A stretch of 64,000 nucleotides of DNA from Acidimicrobiaceae bacterium. GTDB lineage: Bacteria > Actinomycetota > Acidimicrobiia > Acidimicrobiales > UBA8190. The notes under the pieces were generated by a model that saw only the letters and a list, made by a program, of their open reading frames with translations, was not told the DNA's origin and ran no database searches. This document shows positions 44,641 through 56,445 of the stretch, piece by piece; position 1 is the stretch's first letter; each line of letters starts with the position of its first letter. The position numbers and the translations under genes were made by a program. The stretch covers positions 1-64,000 of the forward strand of contig PLXQ01000034.1 of assembly GCA_003151475.1 (NCBI GenBank), in the 5' to 3' direction.

Positions 44641-44877
44641 ACGAGGTGTTTGGCCGCCGTAGCGTCAGCATTATTGTGCGGCGCTCAGAGCAAGCTGGGC
44701 GCTCGGCTTTCACCGGCCGGGTGCCTCGGCAGTCGACTGCTGAGGCCGTCTTGCCCTACGACTTGCCCTATAAAACGCACCGTTCGCCGTCGTGGAGTGT
44801 CGTGAACCGTCATGGGCGTCCCTGGTCAGACCGCTTTCCGCCGTCTGGTCCCGTCCGGGAAAACCTTTCGGATCGGA

Positions 44878-44916
44878 TTATCAGTGCTGCGCTCTAACCG
44901 GCTGAGCTATAGCCCC
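44878..44916 (-). pseudogene. 5' half of tRNA-Ile(GAT), truncated in the anticodon loop
   Basis: Read on the minus strand from 44916: acceptor GGGGCTA, D-arm TAGCTC..GAGC, anticodon stem CAGCA and loop CTGATAA with GAT anticodon. After the loop comes TCCGATCCG, which does not pair with CAGCA, and no T-arm follows. A tRNA-Ile beside gyrA is common, and integration into an anticodon loop is a known site choice of tyrosine recombinases, so this is a likely insertion scar. Confidence 0.78.
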
Positions 44917-45170
44917 GTCTACGAGAAGCGTTCCGCCAACTTCGGATCGCACTCGAGGCCCATAGCGTAGCGTCACCTCGCCGGAACCCAGAAACGCAGA
45001 TCGGGAGCCTCTGTGGCCGCCTGTTTCACCTTCGGTGTCTGGGCCACGACCAAGACCGTGGCCGGACCTACTCGGCCGCGCCAATCCCGCAGTAGATGAC
45101 GGCCTGCCGTGTGCTTGTCAGCTCCCAGGACATCGCCGATCTGACCCCCCGCCAGAACCGAAAGGCGCGC

Positions 45171-47681
45171 TCAGTCCTCGGCTTCCTCGTCGTCGTCGGC
45201 GAAGACCGCCGCCACGGCGGCCACCGAGTGGCCGGCGTCGAGGCTCATGAGCCGGACCCCCGTGGCGTCACGCCCCTGTGCGGCGATCTCGCGCACGGCT
45301 GTGCGAATGACGACCCCGCCGGTCGAGACGAGGAGGATCTCGTCGTCGAGTCCCGCCATGAAGGCACTCACCACCCGGCCCCGCACCGCGGTCAGCTTGA
45401 TGGCACGCACGCCTTGGCCACCACGACCCTGGCGTCCGAAGTGATCGGTCTTGGTGCGCTTTCCGAATCCGGCGTCGGTCACGATGATCACGTCGGCGTC
45501 GGGCCGCACCACGTCCAGAGAAACAACCTCGTCACCGCTTCGGAGTCGCATTCCCCGCACCCCGGCGGCGTCACGCCCCATGGGCCGGACGTCGTTCTCC
45601 GAGAAACGGATTCCGCTGCCGTTGTGGCTGACCATCACGACGTCGTCATCGCCGGAGGTGGCCACGACCCAAACCAGTTCGTCACCGTCGCGCAACGCGA
45701 TGGCGATGAACCCTTCCCGGCGCGACTTGTCGTACTCAGAGAAGGCCGTCTTCTTCACCTGGCCTTGCTTGGTGGCGAAGGTGAGAAACCCTCCTGAGTC
45801 GAAGTCACGGGTGGCGACAATGGCCTGGATGGTCTCGTCGGGCGCGAGAGGCAGGAGGTTCACGACGGCGGTACCACGCGCCGTGCGCTCCTTCATCGGC
45901 ACTTCGTGGGCACGCAGTCGGTAGACGCGACCGCGGTTCGAGAAGAGAAGAAGGAAGGCGTGAGCCGAGGTGTGCACCAGCTGAGCGACGAGATCTTCCT
46001 CTTTGAGTCGCGCGCCCTGGACGCCGCGGCCACCGCGGCCCTGGGTGCGGAAAGACGCGCCCTGGACCGCTTTGATGTATCCCGCCCGCGTCATGGTGAC
46101 CACGAGCTCCTCGTCCTCGATCAGGTCTTCGACCCCCATCTCGCCCGGGTCGTGCGTAATCCGGGTCCGTCGGGGGTTGGCGTACTTGTTCTTGATGTCG
46201 GTCAGTTCCTCAGAGATGACCGCACGCAGCCTGGCCGGATCTCCCAAGATGGCCTCCAGCTCGGCGATCGTCTCGCGCAGCTTGGCCATCTCTTCTTCGA
46301 GCTCCGTACGGCCGAGGCGCGTCAGCCGCCCCAGGGTCATGTCGAGAATGTGGACGGCCTGTTCCTCGGAGAACGAGAAGGGCGCAGCCATGAGCGCTTC
46401 GCGCGCGGCAGGACGGTCGTCCGAGCCGCGGATGGCGGCAATCACGGCGTCGAGCATGTCGATGGCCTTGAGGAGCCCCTCGACGATGTGCGCCCGATCG
46501 CGTGCCTTGCCCAGCCGGTACTCGGATCGCCGGGTGACAACCTCGACCTGGTGCTCAACGTAATGGAAGATGCACTGGGCCAGGGTCAGAGTCCGAGGGA
46601 CGCCGTCGACCAGAGCGACGACGTTGACACCGAAGCTCGTCTGCATGGGCGTGTGCTTGTAGAGGTTGTTGAGGACAACGTTGGCGTTGGCGTCGCGCTT
46701 GAGCTCGATCACCAGACGCGACTTACGCCCGGCTGAGTCGTTCTGGGTCCGGCTGATCCCGTCGAGCTCGCGACCATGGACAAGGTCGGCGATCTTCTTC
46801 TCGACCACCTCGACCGACGTCTGGTACGGGAATTCGGTGACGACAATTCGCGTCGCCCCGCGCGTCTCCTCGATCTCGGCCACGGCCCGCATTTTCACGG
46901 AGCCTTTCCCCGTCCGGTAGGCGTCGAGGATTCCCTGTCGACCGAGAATGGTGGCCCCAGTCGGGAAGTCCGGCCCCTTCACGAACTGCATGAGGTCGTC
47001 CGAGGTGGCCTCGGGGTTTTGGATGACGTGCAGAGTGGCGTCGATCACTTCGCCGAGATTGTGGGGCGGGATGTTCGTGGCCATGCCCACGGCAATGCCC
47101 TGCGAGCCGTTCACGAGAAGGTTGGGGAACCGGGCGGGGAGAACGACGGGCTCCTCGTTCGAGCCGTCGTAGTTGGGAACGAAGTCGACCGTCTCTTCGT
47201 CGATGCCGGCCAACAACTCCAACGCCAGGGGGGCCAGTCGACATTCGGTGTAGCGCATGGCCGCCGGTCCCTCGTCGGGTCCCGTGCCGCCGAAGTTGCC
47301 GTGTCCGTCGATGAGGGGATGGCGCAGACTGAAGTCCTGGACCATCCGGACCAGCGCGTCGTAGATGGCCATATCTCCGTGCGGGTGGTAGGTCCCCATG
47401 ACCTCGCCCACGACCTTGGCGCACTTGGCGTGCGGCCGGTCGGGCCGGAGGTTCTGGCTGTCCATGGAGTACAGGATCCGGCGGTGCACCGGCTTCAGGC
47501 CGTCGCGTACGTCGGGGAGCGCCCTCGACATGATGACGGACATGGAGTACTCGAGGAACGAGCGCTCCATCTCCTCTTGGATCTCGATCGGCTCGATCGA
47601 TCCCGAAGGCGGATCCGGCACTTCGGTCTCCGTGCCGCCCGACCCGGAGTTTCCCGTTCCCCCCGCGCCCCGTCTGGCCAT
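45171..47681 (-). CDS. gyrA: DNA gyrase subunit A
   Basis: The 836-residue protein has the GyrA core [34 protein letters not shown]-like stretch, the catalytic tyrosine Tyr144 in AAMRYTEC, and C-terminal pinwheel repeats with the GyrA-box-like QGRGGRG. It cuts and rejoins DNA with GyrB to add negative supercoils. At the position of E. coli Ser83 it has Met104 ([10 protein letters not shown]), a change in the quinolone-binding patch; Asp108 is kept. It starts at ATG 47681, 61 bp after gyrB, in the usual origin order. Confidence 0.97.
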   Translation of the reverse strand: MARRGAGGTGNSGSGGTETEVPDPPSGSIEPIEIQEEMERSFLEYSMSVIMSRALPDVRDGLKPVHRRILYSMDSQNLRPDRPHAKCAKVVGEVMGTYHPHGDMAIYDALVRMVQDFSLRHPLIDGHGNFGGTGPDEGPAAMRYTECRLAPLALELLAGIDEETVDFVPNYDGSNEEPVVLPARFPNLLVNGSQGIAVGMATNIPPHNLGEVIDATLHVIQNPEATSDDLMQFVKGPDFPTGATILGRQGILDAYRTGKGSVKMRAVAEIEETRGATRIVVTEFPYQTSVEVVEKKIADLVHGRELDGISRTQNDSAGRKSRLVIELKRDANANVVLNNLYKHTPMQTSFGVNVVALVDGVPRTLTLAQCIFHYVEHQVEVVTRRSEYRLGKARDRAHIVEGLLKAIDMLDAVIAAIRGSDDRPAAREALMAAPFSFSEEQAVHILDMTLGRLTRLGRTELEEEMAKLRETIAELEAILGDPARLRAVISEELTDIKNKYANPRRTRITHDPGEMGVEDLIEDEELVVTMTRAGYIKAVQGASFRTQGRGGRGVQGARLKEEDLVAQLVHTSAHAFLLLFSNRGRVYRLRAHEVPMKERTARGTAVVNLLPLAPDETIQAIVATRDFDSGGFLTFATKQGQVKKTAFSEYDKSRREGFIAIALRDGDELVWVVATSGDDDVVMVSHNGSGIRFSENDVRPMGRDAAGVRGMRLRSGDEVVSLDVVRPDADVIIVTDAGFGKRTKTDHFGRQGRGGQGVRAIKLTAVRGRVVSAFMAGLDDEILLVSTGGVVIRTAVREIAAQGRDATGVRLMSLDAGHSVAAVAAVFADDDEEAED

Positions 47682-47742
47682 TGTCTCTCTTTATCCCTTC
47701 GATTTCCCTGCGATCAATCGCGCTTCCGGCCTTGGCCCGTCC

Positions 47743-49707
<1,965 letters not shown>

Positions 49708-49887
49708 TCAAATCCTCGAACAATGGGGGGAACCACAACGACGCAGAGCCCGGAAAAAGGCCCTTCGTCGTGCGGTACCGATGCCATTCAGTGTACCAGG
49801 AGGCTGTGCCCGCACCTCGCTCTGAGGGCCCTTCCGGGGCCACTGTGGCCCGACTCCGCAGAGTGGGATGCGCCTGCGTTCGAAGGG

Positions 49888-50226
49888 TCAGGCACGCACC
49901 CGAATTTCGAGGCGTTCGGGCGCTCCCTCACGTCCGAATTCTGTGGCCACGCGCTCGAGGATCTCGGGCGCCAAGTGCCGAATCTGCGTGGCCCACGCGG
50001 GATGGTCGGCGCTCACGACGAGGGTTCCGGCCACCAGGCGGACCGGTCGGACGTGGACGGCCATTGCCGCTCCCACGAGCTCCTCCCACCGCCCGAAGAC
50101 GACGGAGATGAGATCGGGGCGACCGAGGCCCAGCCGCCCGGCGACGGCCCCCAGGGCTTCGGACATGGGCACGGGGCCCGACGTCTTGCGCCCCCGATGG
50201 TCGGAGCGCGAACCCCCGCCCGTCAC
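49888..50226 (-). CDS. dciA: DciA-family replication protein (DUF721)
   Basis: The 112-residue protein has the DciA pattern VFGRWEELVGAAMAVHVRPVRLVAGTLVVSADHPAWATQIRHLAPEILERV. DciA is the helicase-loading factor of bacteria without DnaC or DnaI. The GTG start overlaps the recF stop as GTGA. Its place between recF and gyrB is typical for actinobacteria. Confidence 0.88.
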   Translation of the reverse strand: MTGGGSRSDHRGRKTSGPVPMSEALGAVAGRLGLGRPDLISVVFGRWEELVGAAMAVHVRPVRLVAGTLVVSADHPAWATQIRHLAPEILERVATEFGREGAPERLEIRVRA

Positions 50227-51314
50227 GACCGTCCCGCCCCGCTCGAAAGCGTTCCCGCCTCCACGTGAACGACACGATCGGCTGTCACGGCGGGGGGCGG
50301 ATCGACAGCCGTCGTCAGAAGCACCTGCCCGGCCGGCAGTTGCTCGACGAGACAGGCCGAGCGCCGGGCGTCGAGTTCCGAGAAAACGTCGTCCAGGAGC
50401 AAGATGGGCGGCTCGTCCGCGCTGCGGCGCCGCAGTTCATGGGTAGCCAGACGCAAAGCCAACGCCACACATCGCTGCTCGCCCTGGGACGCGTGGGTCC
50501 GCGCCGGGCCTGGACCCACCACGATGTCGAGTTCGTCGCGATGGGGCCCCACCGAGGTGACCTGGCGACGGAGATCCTCGGCACGGCGCGAGGTCAGGGC
50601 GTCGGACAGCTCGCCCTCCCAGGATCGCCGATAGGCCAGGGTCACGGGTTCCGACGAACCGGCCAGTTGCCCATAGGCCTCGGAGACGAGCGGGGCGAGC
50701 TCCACGACCAGAGCCTGGCGGGCGTCGGCCAATTCGGATCCGGCCGTGGCCAGGCGGTCGTCCCAGACGTCGAGCGTGGCCACGATGTCAGCGTCGAGGC
50801 GGTTGCCCGCCTGGCGCAGCACCGAAGCCCGCTGACGCAAGACCCGGTCGACCTCGGTGGTGAGGACTTCGAAGCGGGGGTGCTGGTCCATGAGCACCTC
50901 GTCGAGGTACTCGCGGCGTCCGGCGGGACCCTCTTGGACGAGGTCTAGATCCTCGGGTGAGAAGACGGTCACGCGTACGGCCTCGGCCAGATCAGCGCGG
51001 CGTCGCACCGGTTGTCGGTTGACTTGCGTGCGCGCCGATCCCGTCACGGGGAGCTCTGCTTCCACCAGGACGCGACGTTCCCCCGTCACCGTTTCGGCGC
51101 GCAGGATGGCCCTTGTGGCACCGGCTCGGACCAGAACGTCGCGCGGCGCCCCCCGCAGGGACCGTTGTGTGGCTAACCACGACACAGCTTCCAGGACCGA
51201 CGTCTTGCCCGCCCCGTTCGGGCCGCGCAACACGGTCAATCCGTGCGGATCAGGTTCGATCGACGCCTCAGTGAAACAGCGAAAATCTGTCAGCCACAGG
51301 GTGGTGATGGCCAT
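50223..51314 (-). CDS. recF: DNA repair protein RecF
   Basis: The 363-residue protein has the P-loop LRGPNGAGKTSVLEAVSWLA near its start and the signature LVQEGPAGRREYLD. The C-terminal SQGEQRCVALALRLATHE and ILLLDDVFSELDARR are its ABC signature and Walker B. It loads RecA at gaps through RecFOR. I chose ATG 51314 (MAITTLWLTDFRCF), because the longer open frame upstream is not RecF-like and overlaps dnaN. Confidence 0.95.
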   Translation of the reverse strand: MAITTLWLTDFRCFTEASIEPDPHGLTVLRGPNGAGKTSVLEAVSWLATQRSLRGAPRDVLVRAGATRAILRAETVTGERRVLVEAELPVTGSARTQVNRQPVRRRADLAEAVRVTVFSPEDLDLVQEGPAGRREYLDEVLMDQHPRFEVLTTEVDRVLRQRASVLRQAGNRLDADIVATLDVWDDRLATAGSELADARQALVVELAPLVSEAYGQLAGSSEPVTLAYRRSWEGELSDALTSRRAEDLRRQVTSVGPHRDELDIVVGPGPARTHASQGEQRCVALALRLATHELRRRSADEPPILLLDDVFSELDARRSACLVEQLPAGQVLLTTAVDPPPAVTADRVVHVEAGTLSSGAGRS

Positions 51315-51336
51315 GCGGACGTGGCGGGACTGACAT

Positions 51337-52479
51337 TTAGGAAACACGCACGGGCATGAGCAGATAGCGGTAGTCGTCGTGATCAGGGGCGCGCACCGTC
51401 GCCGGCTTGGTCGCGTCGAGGGTCTCGAGAACAACTTCGTCGCCGAGGACAGCTTCAACGCCGTCGATGAGATAGCTCGGATTGAAGGCGACGGTCAGCT
51501 CCTCGCCCTCGTAGTCGGCGTCGACATCCTCGCTGGCATGACCGACTTCTTGGGACACCACCGTGAGCTCCACACCACCGGCGCGCATGGATAACCGGAC
51601 CGGGGTCGTGTTGTCACGCACAAGCAGACGAACGCGCCGCAGCGCATCGAGAAGGGATTCTTTGCCCACACGGAGTTGGTTGGGATAGCCCGGCGGGATC
51701 AGCTGTCGGTAGTCGGGGAACTTTCCATCGAGCAGGCGTGTCATCAGCCGGACACCCGAAGCAGTGAAGGTGGCGTCGAGGTCACTCACGGAGAATCCTA
51801 CGTCGGTACCGCCCTCATCCTTGTCCTTCGCCGCGCTGTCTTTCGCCCCGGCGGCGGGCAGCAGCCGTTGGAGTTCGGTGAGCGCCCGGGCCGGGATCAA
51901 GATCTGATCGGTTCCCTCCGGCAGCGGTCCGGTGCCCGCCAGGTCCCGCAGGGCCAACCGGTACGAGTCCGTCGCCACCAGTCGTGTTCCGGACCCTTCC
52001 GCCGCCACCAGGACCCCGGTGAGAAGGGGACGGGCGTCATCGTTCGACGCGGCCCGCACCACTTGCCGCAGCGCCTCGGCCAGAGCGGCCGCCGGTAGCT
52101 TCACCTGATCCGGGCGTGGATCGGGAAGAACCGGAAAATCCTCGACGGCGAAGGTACGCACCACGAACCGTGACCGCGCCGCCGATATTTCGACTTCGTC
52201 TTCGCCGCCCTCGAAGGTGACTGCGCCCGGTTCCAGCGACCGGACAATGTCGGCCGCCAGACGCGCCGGTGTGACCACGGTGCCGTCGTCGAGTCCGATC
52301 GCCTCGCTCTCGACGCGGACGGTCAGATCGAGGTCCGTGCCCACCACCGTGAGCCGATTGCCAGCGACGTCAATCCGAATTCCCGAGAGGGCGGCCGTCG
52401 TCGAGCCGCGAGTGGTCACGGCTCGGCCAGCAGTCGTCAACGCTTCAACCAAGGTGTCGCGTTCACACCGAAACTTCAC
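51337..52479 (-). CDS. dnaN: DNA polymerase III beta subunit (sliding clamp)
   Basis: The 380-residue protein begins MKFRCERDTLVEALTTAGRAV and has the three clamp domains, with VVGTDLDLTVRV near 50, SYRLALRDL near the middle and a final DDYRYLLMPVRV. It forms the ring that tethers the polymerase. It sits between dnaA and recF. The gap to dnaA holds origin-like sequences. Confidence 0.97.
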   Translation of the reverse strand: MKFRCERDTLVEALTTAGRAVTTRGSTTAALSGIRIDVAGNRLTVVGTDLDLTVRVESEAIGLDDGTVVTPARLAADIVRSLEPGAVTFEGGEDEVEISAARSRFVVRTFAVEDFPVLPDPRPDQVKLPAAALAEALRQVVRAASNDDARPLLTGVLVAAEGSGTRLVATDSYRLALRDLAGTGPLPEGTDQILIPARALTELQRLLPAAGAKDSAAKDKDEGGTDVGFSVSDLDATFTASGVRLMTRLLDGKFPDYRQLIPPGYPNQLRVGKESLLDALRRVRLLVRDNTTPVRLSMRAGGVELTVVSQEVGHASEDVDADYEGEELTVAFNPSYLIDGVEAVLGDEVVLETLDATKPATVRAPDHDDYRYLLMPVRVS

Positions 52480-52698
52480 ACAGGGCCCCTTACTCTTTAA
52501 CTAATTGAATTCTGACAGTGACAGTAATAAGGGCTGTGGATTGTGGATGAAGGTCCATAAGCCGAGGCCAGAGCCCATCTGGCCGTCCACCCCTCGTCCC
52601 CAGTCGTCCACCGGTACGCGGCACGGTTCTTCCGCGCCGCTCCGTCATCCCCGGTGAGGGTACCCGTATCCACAACCCCTGGGATCTTGTTCACAGGG
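52480..52698. other. dnaN-dnaA intergenic region, candidate oriC
   Basis: It carries DnaA-box-like 9-mers: TGTGGATTG (52535-52543), TGTGGATGA (52542-52550), GTATCCACA (52666-52674) and TTGTTCACA (52687-52695). An AT-rich stretch at 52488-52533 could be the unwinding element. In many actinobacteria oriC lies between dnaA and dnaN, so this is the main candidate. Confidence 0.68.
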
Positions 52699-54093
52699 TC
52701 ATACACCGCTCTTGATGTGCAGGATGAGCTCGGTGACCTGGTCGTAGATCTGGCGGCGTTCCTTCATGAGAGAGGAAATTTTGTCGACGGCGTGCATGAC
52801 CGTGGTGTGGTCCCGCCCTCCGAATTCCCGGGCGATGGCTGGATAGGAGAAGTCCGTCATTTCACGGAAGACGTACATGCCGATCTGGCGGGCGATCACA
52901 AGGGGGCGTCGCCGGCTGGGGCCACACAAATCGTCGATGGTGAACCCGAAGGTGGAGGCGGTCGCGTCGAGGATCATCCCCGGGGTGATGCGACGAGGTT
53001 GGCCGGCCAGGAGGATGTCCGAGAGGACGTGTTCGGCCAGGTCACGGGATAGGGGCTGGTGGTTGAGGCTGGCGAAGGCACAGACCCGGATCAGGGCCCC
53101 CTCGAGCTCACGGATGTTGCCTTTCACGTTGGCGGCGATGAATTCGAGGACGTCATCAGGCACGGGAACAGGCTCACGTTCCGATTTCTTCTGCAAGATG
53201 GCGAGGCGGGTCTCGAGCTCGGGCGGCTGCACGTCGGTGATGAGGCCCGACAGGAAGCGGCTCCGGAGCCTGTCTTCGAGGGTGGCGATCGACTTGGGTG
53301 GCCGGTCTGAGGTCAAAACAACCTGCTTGGAGGCCCCGTAGAGATGGTTGAAGGTGTGGAAGAACTCCTCTTGGAGAGATTCCTTTCCCTCCATGAACTG
53401 GACGTCGTCGATCAGAAGGACGTCACACTCCCGGTAATGGCGTTTGAAGGCCGCCGTGGTGTTGTTCCGGATGGCGTCGACGAACTCGTTCATGAAGGTC
53501 TCGGTGGAGACGTAGCGGACGTGGCGGCCGGCGAAGTTGTCACGGACGTAGTTGCCGATGGCGTGGAGGAGGTGGGTCTTACCCAGGCCGGCGCCGCCGT
53601 GGATAAACAGGGGGTTATAGGACCGGGCCGGCATTTCGGCCACGGACAGCGCCGCTGCGTGCGCGAAGCGGTTGGAAGAGCCGATCACGAACGAGTCGAA
53701 GCCATAGCGGGTGTCGAGGCCACCGGCGTCGGCGTCGTCGGGCCACCGGCGTCGTCGCCCTGGATTGCCCGTCTGGGAGGGACCTGGGTCTGTGTGGTTC
53801 TCGGTGTCGTCCGGGACGTCGTCCATGACGGGTTCGGCCACGGCGGCCGGGGCCACGTCCAGGCGGACGGTGACTTGCTGGGCGGCGACGTCAGAGACGG
53901 CGGCGGCAATGAGCCCGAGAAATCGGTTCTCGATCCGGTCTCGGACGAGCGCGTTCGGTGCGGTCAGGACGAGGAGGCTGCCGTCGAAGTCCTGGGGAAC
54001 GAGCCCCGTCAACCACGTGCGCCAGGTGGCGTCCGACACCTGTTCCCGGAGCGCGTCTGCACAGCGCTTCCACAGGTCGTTTGTGTCGTTCAC
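52699..54093 (-). CDS. dnaA: Chromosomal replication initiator DnaA
   Basis: The 464-residue protein starts at GTG 54093 after GGAGGG ([19 protein letters not shown]). It has domain III with the P-loop [20 protein letters not shown], Walker [14 protein letters not shown] and TSDRPPKSI. Domain IV contains the DnaA-box signature near [16 protein letters not shown]. It melts the origin and helps load DnaB. DnaA-box-like sequences lie on both sides of its gene. The longer frame upstream is not DnaA-like. Confidence 0.97.
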   Translation of the reverse strand: MNDTNDLWKRCADALREQVSDATWRTWLTGLVPQDFDGSLLVLTAPNALVRDRIENRFLGLIAAAVSDVAAQQVTVRLDVAPAAVAEPVMDDVPDDTENHTDPGPSQTGNPGRRRRWPDDADAGGLDTRYGFDSFVIGSSNRFAHAAALSVAEMPARSYNPLFIHGGAGLGKTHLLHAIGNYVRDNFAGRHVRYVSTETFMNEFVDAIRNNTTAAFKRHYRECDVLLIDDVQFMEGKESLQEEFFHTFNHLYGASKQVVLTSDRPPKSIATLEDRLRSRFLSGLITDVQPPELETRLAILQKKSEREPVPVPDDVLEFIAANVKGNIRELEGALIRVCAFASLNHQPLSRDLAEHVLSDILLAGQPRRITPGMILDATASTFGFTIDDLCGPSRRRPLVIARQIGMYVFREMTDFSYPAIAREFGGRDHTTVMHAVDKISSLMKERRQIYDQVTELILHIKSGV

Positions 54094-54121
54094 CAGGCCC
54101 TCCGCCCTCCGATCGCCGGAT

Positions 54122-54153
54122 TTGTCCACAAGGAGATCCACAGGTGTGGATTG
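54122..54153. promoter_or_regulatory. DnaA-box cluster upstream of dnaA
   Basis: TTGTCCACA (54122-54130), AGATCCACA (54134-54142) and TGTGGATTG (54145-54153) lie within 32 bp just before the dnaA start. They may be autoregulatory boxes or part of a bipartite origin. The rest of 54154-54442 shows only the rpmH upstream region. Confidence 0.6.
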
Positions 54154-54442
54154 CTCGGAAGCTTCGTTCCCGGCCAGGTGGGCGGGATGTCCGGTGGCCC
54201 TGGGGAAGGAGGGCTCCTCAGCCGGGCGGATCTCGACGGGAGATTCGACCGGTGTGCCCGCACGGTACACCGCCTCCCGAGGGGCTGCTAGTGCTCATTC
54301 GAGGATCTCGGGAGCGTCGCCTGGTCGGGGTACCGGGACGCGCCTAACATCGAGGGTCACTACTCAGGGCGATTCCGTGCGAAGCCGCACGACGCCCCGG
54401 CCGGCACATCTCCCCCGCTGGCCCAGGAAGGAACGAAGGGAC

Positions 54443-54577
54443 GTGAAGAGAACTTACCAACCCAACGTCCGGAAACGGGCGAAGAACCACGGTTTCCGGC
54501 ACCGCATGTCCACGCGGGCGGGCCGTGCCATCCTCCGATCGCGCCGTCTGCGCGGCCGGAACCGCCTGTCCGCCTAG
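54443..54577 (+). CDS. rpmH: Ribosomal protein bL34
   Basis: The 44-residue basic protein [18 protein letters not shown] then [26 protein letters not shown] is the classic L34 sequence. The GTG start at 54443 follows a GGAA/GAAGGGA region. It lies directly upstream of rnpA on the far side of dnaA, the standard origin arrangement. Confidence 0.96.
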   Translation: MKRTYQPNVRKRAKNHGFRHRMSTRAGRAILRSRRLRGRNRLSA

Positions 54578-54594
54578 GGCGGGCGACCGCCGGA

Positions 54595-54927
54595 GTGGTC
54601 TGGCGCATCCGCGACCGCTCCACCTTCGAGGCGCTTCGTCGTTCCGGGCACCGTGCTCGTCGTGGGCCTGTGGTCGTGACGTACGCAATCGTGGGTGAGC
54701 CATCAAAACCCCTGGTCGCCTACGCAGTCGGGAAGCGGGTGGGCAAGGCGGTGGTCCGGAATCGGCTACGGCGAAGGCTCCGCGCGGCTGTGGACAGCGT
54801 GGCCGGCCTGGCCCCCGGTGCCTACCTGGTGGCGGCCGACCCCGCCGCACTGGCGCTTTCTTACGAGGATTTGAGGACAAAAGTGGCAACAGCGATGACA
54901 GCGGCGAGCGTGGAGAGGCGTCGGTGA
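54595..54927 (+). CDS. rnpA: Ribonuclease P protein component
   Basis: The 110-residue protein has [27 protein letters not shown] and the RNP signature [21 protein letters not shown]. It helps the RNase P RNA process tRNA 5' ends. The start is GTG 54595. The stop overlaps yidD as GTGA. Confidence 0.94.
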   Translation: MVWRIRDRSTFEALRRSGHRARRGPVVVTYAIVGEPSKPLVAYAVGKRVGKAVVRNRLRRRLRAAVDSVAGLAPGAYLVAADPAALALSYEDLRTKVATAMTAASVERRR

Positions 54928-55190
54928 GCGCCACCGTGGCGTCGCCCGCGCCCGACACAGAGCGGCCCAGGCTGCGACCCGTTGGTCGGGTGATGGTCCG
55001 GTTAATTGGGCTCTACCAGCTTCTTCGCTCCGGGCGGCCATCGCCGTGCCGCTACCTCCCCGGGTGTTCGGATTACGCCGTGGAGGCTGTGGAGCGCCAC
55101 GGAGCCGTGCGTGGCGGCCTCCTGGCTTTGCGCCGGATCGCTCGCTGTCACCCGTGGGCGGGCCATGGCCTCGACCCGGTACCGGAGTAG
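54924..55190 (+). CDS. yidD: YidD membrane-insertion efficiency factor
   Basis: The 88-residue protein has the YidD signature [52 protein letters not shown], with its conserved cysteines and an amphipathic N-terminus. It assists membrane protein insertion and is normally found between rnpA and yidC, as here. Confidence 0.93.
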   Translation: MSATVASPAPDTERPRLRPVGRVMVRLIGLYQLLRSGRPSPCRYLPGCSDYAVEAVERHGAVRGGLLALRRIARCHPWAGHGLDPVPE

Positions 55191-55202
55191 GGGGACGCCA
55201 CC

Positions 55203-56441
55203 GTGATCAGCCTCATTCCCGTGCTCGGGAGCACCCTGGGCAATATCTTCCACCCCCTCTACACACTCATGGGGACGCTGATTGCGTTCTTCTACTCGGT
55301 CATTCCCAACTACGCCGTGGCCATCGCCCTCCTGACGGTGGTCGTTATGGCGGTGACGGCGCCGTTGACGGTCAAGAGCACCAAGTCGATGGTGGCGATG
55401 CAGAGGCTCAGCCCCGAGCTCAAGAAGCTGCAGCAGAAATACAAGGGGGACCGGGTAACCCTCAACGAAGAGATGATGAAGCTCTACAAAGAGCACGGCG
55501 CCAATCCGGCCGGCGGATGCCTGCCGATGGTGGCGCAGTTTCCTGTATTCATCATCCTGTATGGAGTTATCAAGGGCCTCGCTAACACCGTTACACGGGG
55601 TAAGCCACTCCCCACGCCGAGCGCTCCGAACGGTATTTGTCACCAGGCTCTGTGTGCTCTCCCCCGCTATATCGGAACCAATACGAAGCTGTACACGGAT
55701 CTGGTCAAGAGTCCCGGAAAGATCAATGCTTTCGGGATAAATCTGGCCGACAAGGTGCTCGGGCACCACTCGGTGGCCGCCGCCCTCCCCTACGCGGCTC
55801 TTATCCTGATAGCGATTGGGCTGCAGTACTTCCAAATGCGCCAGCTCAATAATCGGAATCCCCAGTCTGCAGCCGCCAATCCGCAGGCTCAAATGATGCA
55901 GCGGTATATGCCGCTTATTTTCGCTGTCATTTACATTAATATCGCCGCAGGCGTCAATGTCTACTTCATCGTTTCCAGCCTCTGCCGGATCGGGATTCAG
56001 GAGGCGATCTTCCGTTCCGGAACCCTTAACAAGGCCGCCCCGGCCAAGCAAGGGGTCCTGCCGTCGAGCGGCGGGAAAGGGGGGGTACCGGGGCGTCGCA
56101 CCATGATGGAACGACTGGCCGACCTTCAGAAGCAGGCCTTGGAGCAGAAGGAAGCGCAAGAGCAGGCCAAACGAGCGCTGCCGACCGGTGAGGCGAACCC
56201 ACCGCGCGGCGACAAATCGTCGGCTCTGCCCGCCGGTGATCAAAAGGGCCCGCCGGCCAACAGGGCGCCGAAGAATCAAAGCCGGCCCCCTACGGCTGGT
56301 TCCAACGGCAACCCGAAGACCAACGGCCAGGGTGGAGCACAAAGCGCCAAGAACTCGAACGGTGCTGAAACAAACGGCTCCGGCGACAAAAAGCCGACGC
56401 ACCCCCGCTCCAAGACGAAGCGGGACAGAAAGGATCGATAG
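55203..56441 (+). CDS. yidC: Membrane protein insertase YidC
   Basis: The 412-residue protein has the YidC/Oxa1 core of several membrane helices. The first hydrophobic part is IAFFYSVIPNYAVAIALLTVVVMAVTAPLTVKSTKSM; the cytoplasmic LSPELKKLQQKYKGDRVTLNEEMMKLYKEHGANPAGGCLPM follows, then helices to about 275. The last 120 residues are a charged, Asn/Gly/Pro-rich tail. It is GTG-started after a short gap from yidD. Confidence 0.95.
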   Translation: MISLIPVLGSTLGNIFHPLYTLMGTLIAFFYSVIPNYAVAIALLTVVVMAVTAPLTVKSTKSMVAMQRLSPELKKLQQKYKGDRVTLNEEMMKLYKEHGANPAGGCLPMVAQFPVFIILYGVIKGLANTVTRGKPLPTPSAPNGICHQALCALPRYIGTNTKLYTDLVKSPGKINAFGINLADKVLGHHSVAAALPYAALILIAIGLQYFQMRQLNNRNPQSAAANPQAQMMQRYMPLIFAVIYINIAAGVNVYFIVSSLCRIGIQEAIFRSGTLNKAAPAKQGVLPSSGGKGGVPGRRTMMERLADLQKQALEQKEAQEQAKRALPTGEANPPRGDKSSALPAGDQKGPPANRAPKNQSRPPTAGSNGNPKTNGQGGAQSAKNSNGAETNGSGDKKPTHPRSKTKRDRKDR

Positions 56442-56445
56442 CGGG

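Noticed and set aside
44878-44916. Functional tRNA-Ile
   Set aside because: The anticodon stem cannot pair with the following bases, and no T-arm or acceptor complement follows.
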